This document shows positions 1 to 8,187 of a DNA stretch of 64,000 bases, piece after piece. The DNA comes from Chloroflexota bacterium (GTDB lineage Bacteria > Chloroflexota > Anaerolineae > Aggregatilineales > Phototrophicaceae), in contig JAPOXG010000025.1 in the NCBI GenBank assembly GCA_026707225.1, positions 1 through 64,000 on the forward strand, in the 5' to 3' direction. A program made the translations under genes and the position numbers. The notes below the pieces were generated by a model. That model was given only the letters and a program-made list of their open reading frames with translations. It was not told the DNA's origin and searched no databases. Position 1 is the stretch's first letter. Each line of letters starts with the position of its first letter.

Positions 1-55
1 TAGCTCGCTGGGGAAGGGGCCGGGGGATGGGGTGCGCCGCCCGCAATGTAAACAG

Positions 56-80
56 GGGCGAGATAAGCCTTGCTCCTACA
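56..80. repeat. Degenerate copy of GGGCGA hairpin repeat
   Basis: A short stretch reading GGGCGAG, then about 8 bases, then CTTGCTCCTACA resembles the better copies near 4912-4991, which end in TCGCCCCTACA. The second arm has decayed, so only part of the hairpin can form. It lies just downstream of the amidase stop codon. Confidence 0.35.
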
Positions 81-1494
81 AAATGCAAATTGGAGGTTTC
101 CGCTCATAAAAGCGCGTCGCCTCCTGGAAGGCATAAGCCAGTTGAAGCACGGCGAAGTCGCTGCGCGGCCGCCCCACAATCTGCAAGCCCACCGGCAAGC
201 CATCTTCCGTGAAACCGCAAGGCACGGATATCGCCGGCAGTTCGGTCACCGTGATGAAGGCGCAGCTCATCATCCAGTCAATATAAGTCTCCATCGCCAC
301 GCCGTTGATCTGCGTCGGATATTCCCACTCCAGAAGGAATGGCGGCGCCTGCGCTGTCGGCAGCAGCAGGAACTCGTACGTATCGAGAAACTCGCGCACT
401 CGATGAAAGAGTTCCGTGCGCTTGACTTCAGTGCGGCTGATATCTGCGCCAGTCAAGCCCTGGCCCCGCGCCACATTCCAGCGGATCGTCTCTTTGAACT
501 GCTCCTCGCCGAATTCAGCGAAGCGCTCGGCAAAGCTCAATTCAAAGGACCAGGCGCGCAGAGTCTGGAAAATATCATAAGCATCGCGGAAATCCGGCGC
601 CGCCCCTTCGAGCAGGCAGCCGAGATCGCTGAATACCGGCAACTGTTTATCAATGGTCTCGATAACTTGCGGATCGACCGGCAGCTCTCCAAGATCGGGG
701 CTGTAGGCAATCTTCACATTCGTGAAGTCTCGTCCCAGGTCATCGGCAAACAGAGACGCCGGCGCTTCAAGCGAGATTGGCGCGCGCGGGTCGTATCCGG
801 CGATCGCCTGCAGCATGAGCGCCACATCTTGCACCGTACGCCCCATCGGTCCGTCGACGCTGAGGCGCGCCCAGGCATTGGACCCCGGATACTTTGGCAC
901 GCGCCCAGGCGAGGGGCGAAAGCCAACCACATTGCAGAAACTGGCGGGATTGCGCAGCGAGCCGCCCAAATCGCTGCCATCGGCGATTGGTATCATGCCA
1001 GCCGCCAGCGCCACCGCCGCCCCGCCGCTGCTGCCGCCACAAGTTCGGCTCAAGTCATAGGGGTTGCGCGTGGCGCCGAAGACCCGATTGAATGTATGCG
1101 AGCCGGCGCCAAACTCCGGCACATTGGTCTTGCCCAGCGTGATGCAGCCGGCCGCCTTCAAGCGCGCGATGATTAGATCATCGGATTCTGGAACATAATC
1201 GCGGTAGACGGGCGAACCCATCGTCGTGCGAATGCCTTTGGTTTCGTTGGCATCCTTATGCGCGATCGGCAAACCATGCAAGACGCCGAGCGAATCGCCG
1301 CGCGCCTGCTTGTCGTCAGCTTCGCGCGCCAGCTCCAGCGCCATCTCCGGCAAGTACGTGACGATGGCGTTCAACTCTGGATTCACCGCGTCGATTTGCT
1401 CCAGATGCGCGCGCAGCGCCTCAGTCGCGGAGACCTCACCCCGCTTGATCAGCGCCGCCAGTTCTACCGCGGTTTTCCAAACGAGTTCGCTCAT
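76..1494 (-). CDS. Amidase (amidase-signature family)
   Basis: Amidase-signature hydrolase of 472 residues, the usual family length, cleaving a carboxamide to acid and ammonia. The Ser-cisSer-Lys triad is visible: Lys80 in the AHKD motif, cis-Ser155 in GGSSGG and nucleophile Ser179 in GSDLGGSLRNPA. There is no signal peptide, so it should be cytoplasmic. The ATG start lies 6 bases after the SDR gene on the same strand, so the two form an operon. Some relatives are GatA subunits, but no gatB or gatC is nearby, so a catabolic or detoxifying amidase is more likely. The substrate cannot be told from sequence. Confidence 0.9.
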   Translation of the reverse strand: MSELVWKTAVELAALIKRGEVSATEALRAHLEQIDAVNPELNAIVTYLPEMALELAREADDKQARGDSLGVLHGLPIAHKDANETKGIRTTMGSPVYRDYVPESDDLIIARLKAAGCITLGKTNVPEFGAGSHTFNRVFGATRNPYDLSRTCGGSSGGAAVALAAGMIPIADGSDLGGSLRNPASFCNVVGFRPSPGRVPKYPGSNAWARLSVDGPMGRTVQDVALMLQAIAGYDPRAPISLEAPASLFADDLGRDFTNVKIAYSPDLGELPVDPQVIETIDKQLPVFSDLGCLLEGAAPDFRDAYDIFQTLRAWSFELSFAERFAEFGEEQFKETIRWNVARGQGLTGADISRTEVKRTELFHRVREFLDTYEFLLLPTAQAPPFLLEWEYPTQINGVAMETYIDWMMSCAFITVTELPAISVPCGFTEDGLPVGLQIVGRPRSDFAVLQLAYAFQEATRFYERKPPICIL

Positions 1495-1500
1495 TTTGCT

Positions 1501-2253
1501 TTAGCCTCGCCCGATGTATGGCATGCCATTCGCCATGACGGTGATAAAGGGCACGTTGACCGTGACCGGCAGATTCGCCATGTACACCACGGCGTCGGCC
1601 ACGTGGCGCGCGTCGATTTGCGGTTCGACGGCGGCCGCGCCTTTCGTTCGTTCAAGCTTGTTTTGCATACGCTCTGACATTTCGGTGCGCGCGTTGCCGA
1701 TGTCTATCTGGCCGCAAGCGATATGATGCGCGCGGCCATCAAGCGCCGTAGATTTGGTCAAACCGCTCATTGCATGTTTGGACGCGGTGTAGGCGACCGA
1801 ATGGGTCCTGGGAACATGCGCCGATATCGACCCGTTGTTGATGATGCGTCCGCCCTGCGGTTCTTGCGCTTTCATCATTCTGAAGGCTTCTTGCAGGCAC
1901 CAGAAGGCGCCCGTCAGGTTCACATCAATCACGCGCTTCCATTGGTCTTCGGCCAAATCTTCGAGCGGGATCGCTGGCGCGTTCATGCCCGCATTGTTGA
2001 AGAGCAGATCCAGCCTCCCAAAGCGGCTCTTGACCGCGGCGAATAGAGCCGCGACCGCGCTTCGATCGGTGACATCGGTGGGAAAGACCAGAGCGCGATC
2101 ATCGCTGACCTTGGCCATGGCGGCGGTCTCGCGCAGCGCCTCCTCGCGCCGCCCAGCCAGCGCCAGCGAATAACCCGCCTCCCAAAGCGCCAGCGCCGAT
2201 ACGCGCCCAATGCCGGAACCCGCTCCAGTGATCAGTCCAATCCGCCGCGCCAT
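1501..2253 (-). CDS. Short-chain dehydrogenase/reductase (SDR)
   Basis: Classical SDR of 250 residues, an NAD(P)-dependent oxidoreductase with a Rossmann fold. It has the cofactor motif TGAGSGIG (residues 9-16), NNAG (86-89), Asn112 and the catalytic Ser142, Tyr155 and Lys159 (YTASK). It is the first gene of a two-gene operon with the amidase, read from a promoter at 2284-2312 that faces a divergent TIM-barrel gene. The C-terminal third is less typical. Substrate unknown; given the surrounding sugar genes, a sugar or polyol dehydrogenase is plausible but inferred. Confidence 0.9.
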   Translation of the reverse strand: MARRIGLITGAGSGIGRVSALALWEAGYSLALAGRREEALRETAAMAKVSDDRALVFPTDVTDRSAVAALFAAVKSRFGRLDLLFNNAGMNAPAIPLEDLAEDQWKRVIDVNLTGAFWCLQEAFRMMKAQEPQGGRIINNGSISAHVPRTHSVAYTASKHAMSGLTKSTALDGRAHHIACGQIDIGNARTEMSERMQNKLERTKGAAAVEPQIDARHVADAVVYMANLPVTVNVPFITVMANGMPYIGRG

Positions 2254-2283
2254 CGCATCTCCTCGCCAATCTAAGCCGCGCCC

Positions 2284-2312
2284 AGTGTACGCCCCTTGTC
2301 AATTCGTGACAA
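2284..2312 (-). promoter_or_regulatory. Sigma70-type promoter for the SDR-amidase operon
   Basis: On the - strand, TTGTCA (2307-2312) is followed by a 17-base spacer and TACACT (2284-2289), about 30 bases upstream of the SDR start. The -35 box lies inside a palindrome at 2295-2313, which suggests repressor control. Confidence 0.5.
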
Positions 2313-2313
2313 G
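2295..2313. promoter_or_regulatory. Palindromic operator candidate CTTGTCA-N5-TGACAAG
   Basis: A perfect 7-base inverted repeat with a 5-base spacer lies in the 106-base gap between divergent genes. It overlaps the -35 box of the leftward promoter. The form suits a dimeric repressor of the GntR or LacI type, but no such gene is in the window. Confidence 0.4.
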
Positions 2314-2368
2314 TCGGATTTGATACGCTACCATCTGTCTCGCTGAAGCCACCGAAGGGATGAATGAA

Positions 2369-3157
2369 ATGAGAATCGCTTGCTGCATTTGGGCGCTGAG
2401 TGAATCCGAAACCGATGTGCTGCGCCTGGTTCGTGATATCGGCTTCGACACGATAGACATCCAGCCGACGCAGCAGCGGACGCTGGAGAGCCGACTCCTG
2501 GCGCAAGAGCTTGGCTTGCGCGTCTCCTGCGTCGGCGCTTCCTTCGGCATACCGGACGGCGCCGCCCTGGATCATGCGGAGCCAAGCGCCATCCAAAGCG
2601 CAATTGACCACGTCGCCTCGGCGATTCAACATGGCGCCGACATCGGCGCTGATTCCGTTTATGTCATACCCGGCGCCGACGATGAACCGGCTGCCCTGGA
2701 GCGCTATCGCCGTTCAATCACGCAACTGGCGGATGCAGCCGCTGAACGGGAAATCAAACTAGCTGTCGAGCACTTTCCCGGCGCCGCGCTGCCCACGGCT
2801 CAAGAAACGTTGGCTTTCATCCGTCAAGCCGACCATGAGAATCTCTACCTGCTTTACGACAGCGGCCATATTCAGATGTCCGGCGAAGATCCGGCAGCGG
2901 TCATCGCCAATGCGGGCGACAGGCTGGGCTACGTCCACCTCGACGACAACGATGGCATCAACGACCTGCACTGGGCGCTGCTCGACGGCGTGATGACCGA
3001 CGAATCGCTCACCGCGACCCTGCGCGCGCTCGATGCGGTTGGCTATCAAGGAAGTTTGAGCCTGGAATTGAGCCCGGCGCTGGCGAACCCGGCCAAGGCG
3101 CTGCGTGATAGCCGCGACATTCTCATGCGAACGCGGCACCAGGCCTGGCTGCGATGA
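2369..3157 (+). CDS. Xylose-isomerase-like TIM-barrel protein
   Basis: Sugar phosphate isomerase/epimerase family (AP endonuclease 2-like TIM barrel), 262 residues. Acidic and His residues typical of the metal site are seen in LAVEHFPGA, LLYDSGHIQ, YVHLDDND and SLELS near the ends of successive strands. An ATG at 2360 is in frame, but the GAAGG ribosome site at 2354-2358 abuts it and is about 10 bases from the ATG at 2369, so the latter is chosen. It resembles the gene at 22905-23738 in both opening (CALW/CIWAL) and length. The actual sugar substrate is unknown; hydroxypyruvate isomerase or ketose 3-epimerase activities occur in the family. Confidence 0.8.
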   Translation: MRIACCIWALSESETDVLRLVRDIGFDTIDIQPTQQRTLESRLLAQELGLRVSCVGASFGIPDGAALDHAEPSAIQSAIDHVASAIQHGADIGADSVYVIPGADDEPAALERYRRSITQLADAAAEREIKLAVEHFPGAALPTAQETLAFIRQADHENLYLLYDSGHIQMSGEDPAAVIANAGDRLGYVHLDDNDGINDLHWALLDGVMTDESLTATLRALDAVGYQGSLSLELSPALANPAKALRDSRDILMRTRHQAWLR

Positions 3158-3248
3158 TGGCAGCATATACCAAGGACTAACCACAACCCAGCGGAAACGG
3201 CACCGTGGTAGTTTTCACTTGCGCCGCACACCCGGTTCAAAATTTTCA

Positions 3249-3277
3249 TTGCCAAAATTTGCCAAGAACATTATATT
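3249..3277 (+). promoter_or_regulatory. Promoter candidate for the sugar ABC operon
   Basis: TTGCCA (3249-3254), a 17-base spacer and TATATT (3272-3277) lie in an AT-rich patch of the 347-base gap before the binding protein. The 5' leader would be about 220 bases. Nothing else is recognisable in 3158-3504: short open frames there lack ribosome sites, and no riboswitch was identified. Confidence 0.4.
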
Positions 3278-3504
3278 ATGTCCAGTTCTAAAAATTTGCG
3301 GATAACATTGTGCACAGGATTTGCATCGTCCGATTCGCCAAATCCCTGCTCCGCAAGAAGCGCGAGCGCATCGTCAGCTTATGACCAGGAGACAAATGGT
3401 GTAGCCAGGTCTGCAATCATCGGTCTCACCAGCCTGATGGCAAACGGCATCTCTCGCATTTGACAATCTCTTTCGACCGATTCCACTAATGAAAGGACAA
3501 TCTT

Positions 3505-4833
3505 GTGTTTAGGAAACGGACTCTCCTCCTGGCAATTCTTGTGATCATCTTCGCGCTTGTGCCCCTGTCAATGACGGCGACCGCGCAAAACCCCGACTGC
3601 GAAGGCGATGTGACACTGACCTATTGGCATCACTGGGGCGGCAACCGCATCCCGCTGCAAGAACATCAAGTCGCCGCTTTTGAAGATGCCCACCCCGGCA
3701 TCTGCGTCGACAACGTCTTCTTGCCTTGGGACAACCGCCTTCAGAATCTGCTGGCCGCCATTGCCGCTGGCAACCCGCCCGATGTAACCATGTTTGGGCG
3801 GCAAGATCTGCCCTTCTTCGCCGCGACCGAATCCATCATTCCGCTGGACGATTACATGGCTGCCGATGGCGTCGACCCCGCCATTTTCCACCCTTCGGAA
3901 TTTGCTGGCACCCAGTTCAATGGCAAGACCTGGCTGCTGCCGCTGCCCGGCGGTGGCGCTTACAACATCGTCTGGTACAACACCGACCACTTCGCCGAAG
4001 CTGGCATCGAGAGCTTCCCCGAGACTTGGGACGAAATGCTTGAGGCGGCGGAGACTCTGCGTTTGGGCGATGGCGAATTCCTGGAGCGCATCGGCTTGAA
4101 CGCGCAATCGACAAGTGGCGCTGGCGGCTTCCTGACCTGGCTGAATGCCAATGGCGGCGACTGGATCACGCCGGACCTGCGCACGATTACCATCAACAAC
4201 GAGGAGGGCGCGCAAGCTCTCGAGTTCATGCAGGCGATGGCCGAGATCAACTACGGCATTCAAGAAGTCAACGCCTTCTGGGAGATGGCGGGCGAATTTG
4301 ACCAGGGTCCGCTGATCCAGGGCCTGGTGTCGATGGAGATCAACGGCTCCTGGACGCTATTCCAGGTGGAAGCGCACGCCGAGAATCTCAGCTACGATGT
4401 CGCGCCGATCCCCTACGGACCGAATGGCAGCGCCGACCGGCGGGGTTCCGCGCACGGTGGCTGGGGTTACATGGTGCCGAAGAACGCCGCGCATCCCGAT
4501 GAAGCCTGGAAGCTGGTCAAGTGGCTGACCACCGAGGTCGAAGGAGATGGCGCATGCTGGTTCATTCAGCAACAGCAGCGTCCATCGCCGCTGGTCGAGT
4601 GCAACGGTTACGAAAAGGATGGCGTAGTGCATCCGCGGGCGGAAGCGCTGCTGGGCGTTGCCGCGCTGGATTACCTGGTGCCCGTCTCGCCAGTGCAGCC
4701 AGAAGCCAACCAGATCATTGGCCGCATGGTGGAAGACGTGCTTTTCGGCGATAGTTCAATCGAAGACGCCTTGGCCAGCGCCGAGGCGGAAATCCAGGAG
4801 CTGCTCGACGCGTTCTGGGAAGAATACGGCTAG
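3505..4833 (+). CDS. Sugar ABC transporter substrate-binding protein (family 1)
   Basis: Extracellular solute-binding protein of 442 residues that would capture a sugar or oligosaccharide and deliver it to the two permeases downstream. Residues 1-28 form a signal peptide ending TATAQ with no lipobox Cys at the cut site, so it is released or anchored by other means. The body has the family's opening (DVTLTYWHHWGG) and the aromatic-rich pocket regions of maltose/multiple-sugar binding proteins. The GTG start is supported by AAAGGA at 3492-3497. It is followed by a hairpin (4854-4873) and two hairpin repeats before the permeases, which fits a higher dose of binding protein than permease. The sugar is unknown. 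Confidence 0.92.
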   Translation: MFRKRTLLLAILVIIFALVPLSMTATAQNPDCEGDVTLTYWHHWGGNRIPLQEHQVAAFEDAHPGICVDNVFLPWDNRLQNLLAAIAAGNPPDVTMFGRQDLPFFAATESIIPLDDYMAADGVDPAIFHPSEFAGTQFNGKTWLLPLPGGGAYNIVWYNTDHFAEAGIESFPETWDEMLEAAETLRLGDGEFLERIGLNAQSTSGAGGFLTWLNANGGDWITPDLRTITINNEEGAQALEFMQAMAEINYGIQEVNAFWEMAGEFDQGPLIQGLVSMEINGSWTLFQVEAHAENLSYDVAPIPYGPNGSADRRGSAHGGWGYMVPKNAAHPDEAWKLVKWLTTEVEGDGACWFIQQQQRPSPLVECNGYEKDGVVHPRAEALLGVAALDYLVPVSPVQPEANQIIGRMVEDVLFGDSSIEDALASAEAEIQELLDAFWEEYG

Positions 4834-4853
4834 AGCTATCTGAATTTGAAATT

Positions 4854-4873
4854 GGGGCATCCTCGGGTGCCCC
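4854..4873 (+). terminator. Intra-operon hairpin (partial terminator)
   Basis: GGGGCA (4854-4859), an 8-base loop and TGCCCC (4868-4873) are followed by a C/T-rich run with TTTT and TTCTT. It lies between the binding-protein gene and the permeases, and could reduce readthrough or protect the upstream message. Confidence 0.5.
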
Positions 4874-4911
4874 GACCCCTTTTCTTCTGTTCACCCACCT
4901 AGCGGGCGGGC

Positions 4912-4991
4912 GGGCGATTCACAGAATCGCCCCTACAGAGTTCGACGCTGGTGGAGACGTGAGGGACGGGAGGGCGAGACAAGTCTCGCCC
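4912..4991. repeat. Two GGGCGA hairpin repeats in tandem
   Basis: Copy 1 is GGGCGATTC (4912-4920), a 3-base loop and GAATCGCCC (4924-4932). Copy 2 is GGGCGAGAC (4972-4980), a 2-base loop and GTCTCGCCC (4983-4991). Both stems are perfect 9-mers, and each is followed by CCTACAGA and then TTCGACG. The copies are spaced exactly 60 bases apart. Relatives lie at 48941-48991 and 55750-55775. Confidence 0.8.
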
Positions 4992-5016
4992 CTACAGATT
5001 TCGACGGGGAGTGGGA

Positions 5017-5979
5017 ATGGCAACAGCATTTGGCTCGCAATTCAGCGCCTTGCGCGGACGAAGACGAGAACGCTGGAGCGATCTCTCGCCCATGCGGAAG
5101 CGCGAAGCCAAGTTCGGCTTTCTCTTCATCGCCCCATGGTTCATCGGCGTGCTGCTTTTTGCGCTCTTTCCCTTTATCGCCTCCTTTGTATTGAGCTTCA
5201 CCAAATACAATATCGTCGCGCCGCCGGAATGGGTCGGCATTGAGCATTATGAGCACATCTTCACCGATGACCCGCTCTTTCTTAAGTCGCTCAAAAACAC
5301 CGCCGTCTACGTTGGAGGCTCGGTCGCGATCCGCATCTTGTTGGGCTTTGGGCTGGCGCTGCTGCTGAACACCAAGGTTCGTTTTCTCGGCTTATGGCGT
5401 ACGCTCTTCTACGTGCCCTCGGTTGTGCCCATTGTCGCGCTTTCGATTGTCTGGCTTTACGTGCTGAACGCCCGCGCCGGCTTGCTCAATTGGTTCCTGG
5501 GCTTTTTTGGCATTTCACGCATCCGCTGGTTCGCCGACCCCGATTTCGCCATGCTCGCATTTCTGATCATGAGCACGACCTGGGTGGGCGTGACGATGGT
5601 GATCTTCCTGGCTGGCTTGCAAGGCATCCCGGAAGAGTATTACGACGCGGCAAAGATTGACGGCGCCAACATGGCGCAGCGCTTATGGCGCGTTACCATC
5701 CCGCTGATGACGCCTACGATTTATCTCAACGTCCTCATCAATATCATCGGCGCGTTTCAGGTCTTCACCCAGGTCTTCATTATGACCGGCGGCGCCCCGC
5801 GCGATGCGACGCGAACTTATGTCTTGCATCTCTTTGACCACGCATTCCAATACCTCCCGCCACAGATGGGTTATTCATCGGCGCTCGCCTGGATCCTCTT
5901 CATGATCATTTTCGCCTTCACTGCAGTCATCGTCGCCTCATCGCAGCGCTGGGTCTTTTATCAAGGCGCGGAGGATTAG
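5017..5979 (+). CDS. Sugar ABC transporter permease (MalF/UgpA type)
   Basis: Inner-membrane permease of about 320 residues with six predicted membrane segments. The cytoplasmic EAA loop, which contacts the ATPase, is seen as EEYYDAAKIDGANMAQRLW. An in-frame GTG lies at 5011, but GGGGAG just upstream is better spaced for the ATG at 5017. It pairs with the next gene, 5 bases away, to form the channel for the binding protein encoded upstream. No ATPase gene follows, so the transporter must borrow one (an MsmK/UgpC-like subunit elsewhere). The hairpin repeats end only about 25 bases before its start. Confidence 0.93.
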   Translation: MATAFGSQFSALRGRRRERWSDLSPMRKREAKFGFLFIAPWFIGVLLFALFPFIASFVLSFTKYNIVAPPEWVGIEHYEHIFTDDPLFLKSLKNTAVYVGGSVAIRILLGFGLALLLNTKVRFLGLWRTLFYVPSVVPIVALSIVWLYVLNARAGLLNWFLGFFGISRIRWFADPDFAMLAFLIMSTTWVGVTMVIFLAGLQGIPEEYYDAAKIDGANMAQRLWRVTIPLMTPTIYLNVLINIIGAFQVFTQVFIMTGGAPRDATRTYVLHLFDHAFQYLPPQMGYSSALAWILFMIIFAFTAVIVASSQRWVFYQGAED

Positions 5980-5984
5980 CGGCA

Positions 5985-6869
5985 ATGTCCGCAATTTCGG
6001 CGCGATCCGCCAAACTGCGCAGCGACACGCTCAACCGCGCAACCCAAATTATCGGTCGCATTCTCCTCTACGGAATACTGGTTTTCATGAGCCTCTGGTT
6101 CATCGCGCCCTTGTTTTGGATGTTCATGTCCTCCTTTATGCCGCTTGAGCAGGTTGGCATCTTCCCGGTCGAATGGATACCACGCGTATGGCAGCCAGAA
6201 AACTATACAGACGCCCTGAAATTCTGGAAGTTCGGCACCACCTTCCGCAACACCATGATCATCACTATCTTCTCGCTCTTCGGCGATATTGGATCTTGTA
6301 CGCTGGTGGCGTATGGTTTCGCCCGCTTCCGCTTTCCCTTTCGAGATACGCTCTTCTTGATTTTGCTGGCGACGCTGATGCTGCCTTTCGCCGTCCGCCT
6401 GATACCGGTTTACGCCGCCTATGACGCCATCGGCTGGATCGATACCTTCTACCCCTTGATCGTGCCGAACTTCTTTGGCAACGCCTTCTACATTTTTATC
6501 TGCCGCCAGTTCTTCCTCGGCATACCGCAAGATCTGCTGGACGCGGCCAAGATTGACGGCGCCAGCGAGTTCCGCATCTTTACCCAAGTGATGATCCCGC
6601 TCGCCAAGCCCGCCATCGTCGTCATCGCCATACTTAGCTTCCAGAATAGTTGGAACGATTTTCTCGGTCCCTTGATTTACTTGAAAGACCCGGACCTGCA
6701 TACGCTGGCAATCGGTCTATACAAGTTCACCTCGCTGCCCGGTCAAGGCGGCATCTACAACCAGCAGATGGCGGCGTCCGTGCTAATGGTCATGCCAGTT
6801 CTAATCGTCTTCTTCTTGTTTCAAAAGCAATTTATCCAGGGCGCCAATCTCTCCGGCATGAAAGGCTGA
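5985..6869 (+). CDS. Sugar ABC transporter permease (MalG/UgpE type)
   Basis: Second permease subunit, 294 residues, about six membrane segments. The EAA loop reads LLDAAKIDGASEFRIFTQV, and the C-terminus ends in the family's F-Q-K-Q-F-I-Q-G pattern. A GGAGGA ribosome site sits inside the end of the previous gene. It forms a heterodimer with the upstream MalF-type permease. The C-terminal pattern is the same as that surviving in the broken remnant at 37784-37879, which shows that a second transporter of this type once lay in the window. Confidence 0.93.
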   Translation: MSAISARSAKLRSDTLNRATQIIGRILLYGILVFMSLWFIAPLFWMFMSSFMPLEQVGIFPVEWIPRVWQPENYTDALKFWKFGTTFRNTMIITIFSLFGDIGSCTLVAYGFARFRFPFRDTLFLILLATLMLPFAVRLIPVYAAYDAIGWIDTFYPLIVPNFFGNAFYIFICRQFFLGIPQDLLDAAKIDGASEFRIFTQVMIPLAKPAIVVIAILSFQNSWNDFLGPLIYLKDPDLHTLAIGLYKFTSLPGQGGIYNQQMAASVLMVMPVLIVFFLFQKQFIQGANLSGMKG

Positions 6870-6880
6870 GTCTCCCGTAG

Positions 6881-8173
6881 ATGGCTTCGCGACCGAACAT
6901 CCTCTTTGTGCTGGTCGATCAATTGGGCGCGCGTTGGCTGCCGACACATGGGCGCGCCCAGGTGTCCACGCCGCATCTGGAATCCTTCGCCGCCGAAAGC
7001 GCCGTATTCGAACGCGCCATAAGCACTTCGCCCGTTTGCACGCCATATCGCGGCTGCCTGCTCAGCGGCATGTATCCATCACAGACGGGCATCCGCCGGA
7101 ATGGCCAGGCTTTCCCCAACGATTTGCCAAGCCTCGCCGACCATCTCAACGCGGCCGGCTACGCGACGCATTATGTCGGGAAATGGCACTTGAGCGGCGC
7201 CCCACAAGAGAACCGCTGGGTGCCCCCCGAGCAGCGCGCCGGCTTTCAGCAATTCATCGGCTGGGAAAGTCATCATGTCGATCATCATGCCGGCTTGATC
7301 TGGCGCGATGATCCGAACGATCCGATAGAGATGCGCGGCCACGAGACCGATGCCCTGACCGATATCGCCCTGCGACAACTGGCGCTTGCGGCCAGGGGCG
7401 CTAAGCCCTTCTTCATGCTCCTTTCCTATCAAGCGCCGCACCCGCCCTGCTCGCCACCGCGCGAATTTCTCGATCTCTACCGCGGGCAAAACCTGCTTAC
7501 CGAAGCAAACGCCGATGCCGCCGCCTGGTATGACATGCCGCGCTGGAACGCAAATTACGACTCGGCCACCTTCCGACAACTTTACTTTGGCGAAATCAGC
7601 CAACTCGACGCCGCCTTCGGCCGATTGCTGAGCGGGCTGGATGAACTGGGCTTGCGCGAAAATACGCTGGTGCTTTTCACCTCAGATCACGGCGAGATGG
7701 CGGGCGCGCACGGGCTATTTGGCAAGGGCCTGATGTACGAAGAATCGCTGCATGTGCCGCTGATCGCGCGAACGCCAGGCCAGGTCAGCGGACATAGAAC
7801 CACCCAGCTTGCGGCGACGGTAGACTTGATGCCAACATTGCTTGATTTCGCCAGCGTCGATGGTCCCCAAGCAGCCGAAGGAATCTCGCTGCGCGCGCAA
7901 ATCGAGGGCGGACCTGCCGATGCCGCTCGAACAGTGATGAGCGAATTCCATAACTACTGCGCCACCACGCAGTGCTGGAAACTGATCACCGAGGGCCGAA
8001 CGCTATTGCCAGCAGCTCTCCACAATATCGCCGACGATCCTTGTGAACTGGAAAACCGTCTCCATGATCCCGACTGCGCCGGCATCCAGTCGGCATTGCA
8101 GTCGGCATTGACCGACTGGCACAAACGCGTTGTCGCGGGCGTCGCTGCAGATCCGATTGAATTGACATCTTAG
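6881..8173 (+). CDS. Type I sulfatase (arylsulfatase family)
   Basis: Sulfate-ester hydrolase of 430 residues. The Cys converted to formylglycine is Cys53 in the CTPYR motif (CxPxR); metal ligands include Asp13 of LVDQ and the later TSDHGEMAG. There is no signal peptide, so it acts in the cytoplasm on an imported sulfated molecule. It starts 11 bases after the permease gene, so uptake and desulfation are probably co-transcribed. Maturation needs a formylglycine-generating enzyme, which is not in this window. It differs from the sulfatase at 16117-17532 in length and active-site flank. The natural substrate (sulfated sugar, choline-like ester or other) is open. Confidence 0.92.
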   Translation: MASRPNILFVLVDQLGARWLPTHGRAQVSTPHLESFAAESAVFERAISTSPVCTPYRGCLLSGMYPSQTGIRRNGQAFPNDLPSLADHLNAAGYATHYVGKWHLSGAPQENRWVPPEQRAGFQQFIGWESHHVDHHAGLIWRDDPNDPIEMRGHETDALTDIALRQLALAARGAKPFFMLLSYQAPHPPCSPPREFLDLYRGQNLLTEANADAAAWYDMPRWNANYDSATFRQLYFGEISQLDAAFGRLLSGLDELGLRENTLVLFTSDHGEMAGAHGLFGKGLMYEESLHVPLIARTPGQVSGHRTTQLAATVDLMPTLLDFASVDGPQAAEGISLRAQIEGGPADAARTVMSEFHNYCATTQCWKLITEGRTLLPAALHNIADDPCELENRLHDPDCAGIQSALQSALTDWHKRVVAGVAADPIELTS

Positions 8174-8187
8174 AAAGGCGAAGGACA

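Noticed and set aside
70..1176. Long + strand open frame of 368 codons across the amidase gene
   Set aside because: It is antisense to a clear amidase with all catalytic residues, has no recognisable motif and is Arg/Ala-rich as expected of a shadow frame.
3278..3463. Small + strand frame before the sugar-binding protein
   Set aside because: It has no ribosome site, lies between a promoter and a gene, and has low-complexity Ser/Ala content.
4912..4991. Possible CRISPR mini-array
   Set aside because: Only two units, each itself a hairpin, with no cas genes; it fits dispersed palindromic repeats better.
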